The translations under genes and the position numbers were made by a program. Shown piece by piece: positions 61,931 to 64,000 of a DNA stretch of 64,000 nucleotides (its first letter is position 1; every line of letters starts with the position of its first letter). The notes under the pieces are model-generated. The model did no database searches. It saw nothing but the letters and a program-made list of their open reading frames with translations, and was not told the DNA's origin. Source of the stretch: an uncultured Flavobacteriales bacterium (GTDB lineage: Bacteria; Bacteroidota; Bacteroidia; Flavobacteriales; Crocinitomicaceae); NCBI GenBank assembly GCA_946479285.1, contig CAMLFH010000001.1:399110-463109 (forward strand). The letters run 5' to 3'.

Positions 61931-62404
61931 ATGAAAAAGCAATTGACGATCCATTACGAGTGGCTGAATCACTGGAAGGAACTTCCTGACTCTGAACATC
62001 TATTAATTGAAAAAGCTACTGAAGCGGCTCATGATGCCTATGCTCCATATAGTGACTTCAAGGTCGGAGCGGCTGTTTTACTGGCTGACGGAACGATTAT
62101 AAAAGGAAATAACCAGGAAAATATTGCTTATCCGAGCGGAATTTGTGCGGAGCGTGTTGCCTTATTTTATGCAGGAGCGAACTATCCGGGAACTGCTGTA
62201 AAGACCATTATGGTTTTAGCGCAGGGAGATTTGGTTGCAGCTGATGAATGTGTTTCACCATGTGGTTCCTGCAGACAGGTGCTTGCAGAGTCAGAATCCC
62301 GCCAGGAAAATGCCATCCGGATTATTTTGGTGGCCCAGGATGGGAAGACCTGGATTTTTGACAGTATAAAAGATATTTTAGTATTTCCTTTTGGAGTAAA
62401 ATAA
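61931..62404 (+). CDS. cdd: Cytidine deaminase
   Basis: 157 residues from the ATG at 61931, which suits the -7 box. It deaminates cytidine and deoxycytidine to uridine forms for pyrimidine salvage. The zinc site is SGICAERVALF near residue 75 (Cys with catalytic Glu) and SPCGSCRQVLAE near 110 (PCxxC), the tetrameric Cys3 type. HDAYAPYSDFKVGAAVLLADG is the usual N-terminal motif. It is 3 nt upstream of meaB and shares its transcript, though the pathways differ. Confidence 0.94.
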   Translation: MKKQLTIHYEWLNHWKELPDSEHLLIEKATEAAHDAYAPYSDFKVGAAVLLADGTIIKGNNQENIAYPSGICAERVALFYAGANYPGTAVKTIMVLAQGDLVAADECVSPCGSCRQVLAESESRQENAIRIILVAQDGKTWIFDSIKDILVFPFGVK

Positions 62405-62407
62405 ACA

Positions 62408-63448
62408 ATGAACGATAAACGCCTTGAAGAATGGTTTCATTCCCGAAAAAAGATGCGGGAAGATCGAACGGCAAAGAAGCTGTTTGATGCCATCCGTTTG
62501 GGTGATCCCACCGCTCTAAGTGGTGCAATAACCTTGTTGGAAAGCACGCGGGAAGAAGATCAGCAAACTGCAAAAGATCTGATTCGTCTTTGTCTGCCTT
62601 TTTCCGGGAAATCGTTGCGAATCGGAATTACCGGAGTTCCGGGAGTTGGGAAAAGTTCATTTATTGAGCAGTTCGGACAAACCGTTTTAACTCATCGCAA
62701 GAAAGTGGCCGTTCTGGCCATTGATCCAAGCAGTGAACGAACCGGGGGAAGTATCCTGGGTGATAAAACCCGGATGGAAACCTTGTCCCAAAATAAGAAT
62801 GTATTTATTCGGCCTTCTGCTGCCGGGAGTACTTTGGGCGGAGTTGCCCGCAAAACCCGCGAAACAATTATTCTGTGTGAAGCAGCCGGTTTTGAAGTCT
62901 TATTGATCGAAACGGTAGGTGTCGGACAGTCGGAAATCATGGTTCACTCCATGGTGGATTTCTTTTTGCTGCTTCTTTTGGCCGGTGCAGGCGACGAACT
63001 CCAGGGAATCAAAAGAGGAATTATGGAGATGGCTGACGGCTTGGCTGTGACGAAGTCGGATGGTGATAATGTGAATAAGGCAAAGGTGGCTTCGAGGGAA
63101 TTGAAGAACGCGATCCATTTATTCCCACCAACTTCTAATGGCTGGATTCCGGAAGTGAAAACCTGTAGTTCGATAGAAAATAAAGACATTGAAACAATTT
63201 GGGAAATGATCGAACGATTCGAACGGCATACCAAGCTGAACGGAAGTTTTGATTCCAAACGAAAGCACCAGGATTTGAATTGGATGCAGGAGACTTTGAA
63301 AGATTTGCTGATTCAGGGCTTGTGGTCGAAGGAAAAAATAAGAGCCTATATCGAAGCTCAAGAGTTGGAAGTGGAGAATGGAAATGTTTCCGCCTTTGAA
63401 GCTGCCGAAGAAATTTATAGGCTCTATAAAAAAAACGTTGATTACTAA
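62408..63448 (+). CDS. meaB: Methylmalonyl-CoA mutase-associated GTPase MeaB
   Basis: 346 residues, a G3E-family GTPase that protects and reloads B12-dependent methylmalonyl-CoA mutase. The P-loop is GITGVPGVGKSSFIEQFG near residue 75. AIDPSSERTGGSILGDKTRM near 104 is the switch-like stretch, IETVGVGQSE near 167 is the Walker B region, and VTKSDGDN near 215 is the base-recognition motif. The C-terminal helical dimerisation arm is complete. The mutase genes are not in the window. Confidence 0.94.
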   Translation: MNDKRLEEWFHSRKKMREDRTAKKLFDAIRLGDPTALSGAITLLESTREEDQQTAKDLIRLCLPFSGKSLRIGITGVPGVGKSSFIEQFGQTVLTHRKKVAVLAIDPSSERTGGSILGDKTRMETLSQNKNVFIRPSAAGSTLGGVARKTRETIILCEAAGFEVLLIETVGVGQSEIMVHSMVDFFLLLLLAGAGDELQGIKRGIMEMADGLAVTKSDGDNVNKAKVASRELKNAIHLFPPTSNGWIPEVKTCSSIENKDIETIWEMIERFERHTKLNGSFDSKRKHQDLNWMQETLKDLLIQGLWSKEKIRAYIEAQELEVENGNVSAFEAAEEIYRLYKKNVDY

Positions 63449-63713
63449 TTAAATCAAAAGTAAGCACGAGTTTTCCTGGAAACGAATTCTTGCGGTATAT
63501 ACCTGATTTTTTGAGGTGTTTAATCAAAATTCTTACAGCGGAAAGAAAGATCCATATACTTTGAACCGATCGGAAGTTCTTTTCCCCAACCACTGCTTTG
63601 TTCCGCTGAGATCCTAAAATCCTGATTTCTGTCAATTCCCGGCAAATTGCGAAAAATGAGTGATTTGATTTTTAGAAGTGCGGTAAAAAGGGCGAAAGAA
63701 GCGCTTAAAACTC

Positions 63714-63721
63714 TACCTTTG
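63714..63721 (+). promoter_or_regulatory. -7 box of the S4-domain gene, 4 nt from the start codon
   Basis: TACCTTTG is an exact -7 match followed after 4 nt by the ATG, as at glyS. The rest of the 277-bp gap from 63449 shows no gene. Confidence 0.45.
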
Positions 63722-63725
63722 TATC

Positions 63726-63941
63726 ATGGAAAAGATTGAATTTACAATCAACGGAGAATTCATTGAGCTTTTGGGTTTATTGAAAGCTACCGGAATTGCT
63801 CAGACCGGTGGACATGCAAAAATGATCGTTGAAGACGAGGAAGTGTTCCGAAATGGGGAATTAGAGACCAGAAAACGGGCTAAACTCGTTTCCGGAGACA
63901 TCATTGAAGTAGGTGATGAGGTTCGAATCGTTTTGAAATGA
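63726..63941 (+). CDS. Small S4-domain RNA-binding protein, YbcJ/YaaA-like
   Basis: 71 residues, nearly all one S4 RNA-binding domain: FIELLGLLKATGIAQTGGHAKMIVEDEEVFRNGELETRKRAK is the alpha-L fold with the VxVNGE-like turn replaced by VFRNGE, and DIIEVGDEVRIVLK closes it. Proteins of this size bind structured RNA, probably ribosomal or tRNA. It stands alone with a promoter box 4 nt upstream and a repeat array just after its stop. Confidence 0.88.
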   Translation: MEKIEFTINGEFIELLGLLKATGIAQTGGHAKMIVEDEEVFRNGELETRKRAKLVSGDIIEVGDEVRIVLK

Positions 63942-63948
63942 TTAATAT

Positions 63949-64000
63949 GTTCAAATGTTCAAATGTTCAAATGTTCAAATGTTCAAATGTTCAAATGTTC
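63949..64000. repeat. GTTCAAAT octamer tandem repeat, at least 6.5 copies
   Basis: The exact octamer GTTCAAAT repeats from 63949 to the last base of the window and continues beyond it. It is the same unit as at 51931-51962. Confidence 0.95.

Noticed and set aside
63135..63635. 166-codon minus-strand frame overlapping the end of meaB
   Set aside because: Composition resembles translated antisense (rich in Ser, Arg and Phe without pattern) and most of it is opposite meaB.
63949..64000. Octamer array considered as the edge of a CRISPR
   Set aside because: Units are directly adjacent with no spacers and are only 8 bp long; no cas genes are present.

Overview
The window looks like chromosomal DNA from a member of the Bacteroidota, most likely Flavobacteriales and reminiscent of the Fluviicola/Crocinitomicaceae group. 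That placement is an inference from several signs. There are type IX secretion C-terminal sorting domains of both type A and type B. Promoter -7 boxes have the form TAnnTTTG. The amidophosphoribosyltransferase is of the long Bacteroidota type, NuoG is short, and a CstB-like sulfur protein and an epimerase-type threonine dehydrogenase are present. No rRNA, tRNA, CRISPR array, phage or transposase gene was recognised.

Layout. 1-4703: the end of a T9SS-secreted protein, then five tightly coupled paralogous lipoproteins (279-3537) with a nearly constant first half and a variable second half, then two paralogous barrel-like envelope proteins. 4928-17710: a complete nuoA-N operon for respiratory complex I, with a short NuoG. 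17739-24839: a YD-repeat-like secreted protein, a MORN-type protein, threonine dehydrogenase, the tyrosine-degradation pair hmgA-hpd, an FkbM methyltransferase and a small unknown protein. 24915-32950 (minus strand): a membrane glycosyltransferase, a serine hydrolase, lipB, and an MBOAT plus two SGNH proteins that probably O-acylate a surface glycan. 33312-38529: a SPATA20-like thioredoxin-domain protein, lipoprotein MsrA and a PpiD-like chaperone.

38613-42478: a cluster of four barrel-like envelope proteins with a GH16 glycosidase and a broken gene remnant. 42533-49485: a cyclophilin-FKBP fusion, a CstB-like persulfide dioxygenase/rhodanese, glycyl-tRNA synthetase, an LEA-type lipoprotein and an M20 dipeptidase. 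49643-60446: two large T9SS type B proteins flanking a purF / histidine kinase / gpmI operon. 60480-64000: mtaB, cdd, meaB, an S4-domain protein and an octanucleotide repeat running off the edge.

The most unusual region is the lipoprotein array. A 382-bp block is repeated without a mismatch, so that the second gene shares its 5' half with the third and its 3' end with the first. This is the signature of recent tandem duplication or gene conversion producing mosaic surface-type lipoproteins. Intergenic DNA carries several families of palindromic or tandem repeats (GTAGGGGCG hairpins, CCCCCTCCCAAAGGGGG arms, GTTCAAAT octamers and two cruciform-like elements). Several genes have a -7 box only 4 nt before the start codon, which suggests leaderless mRNAs.
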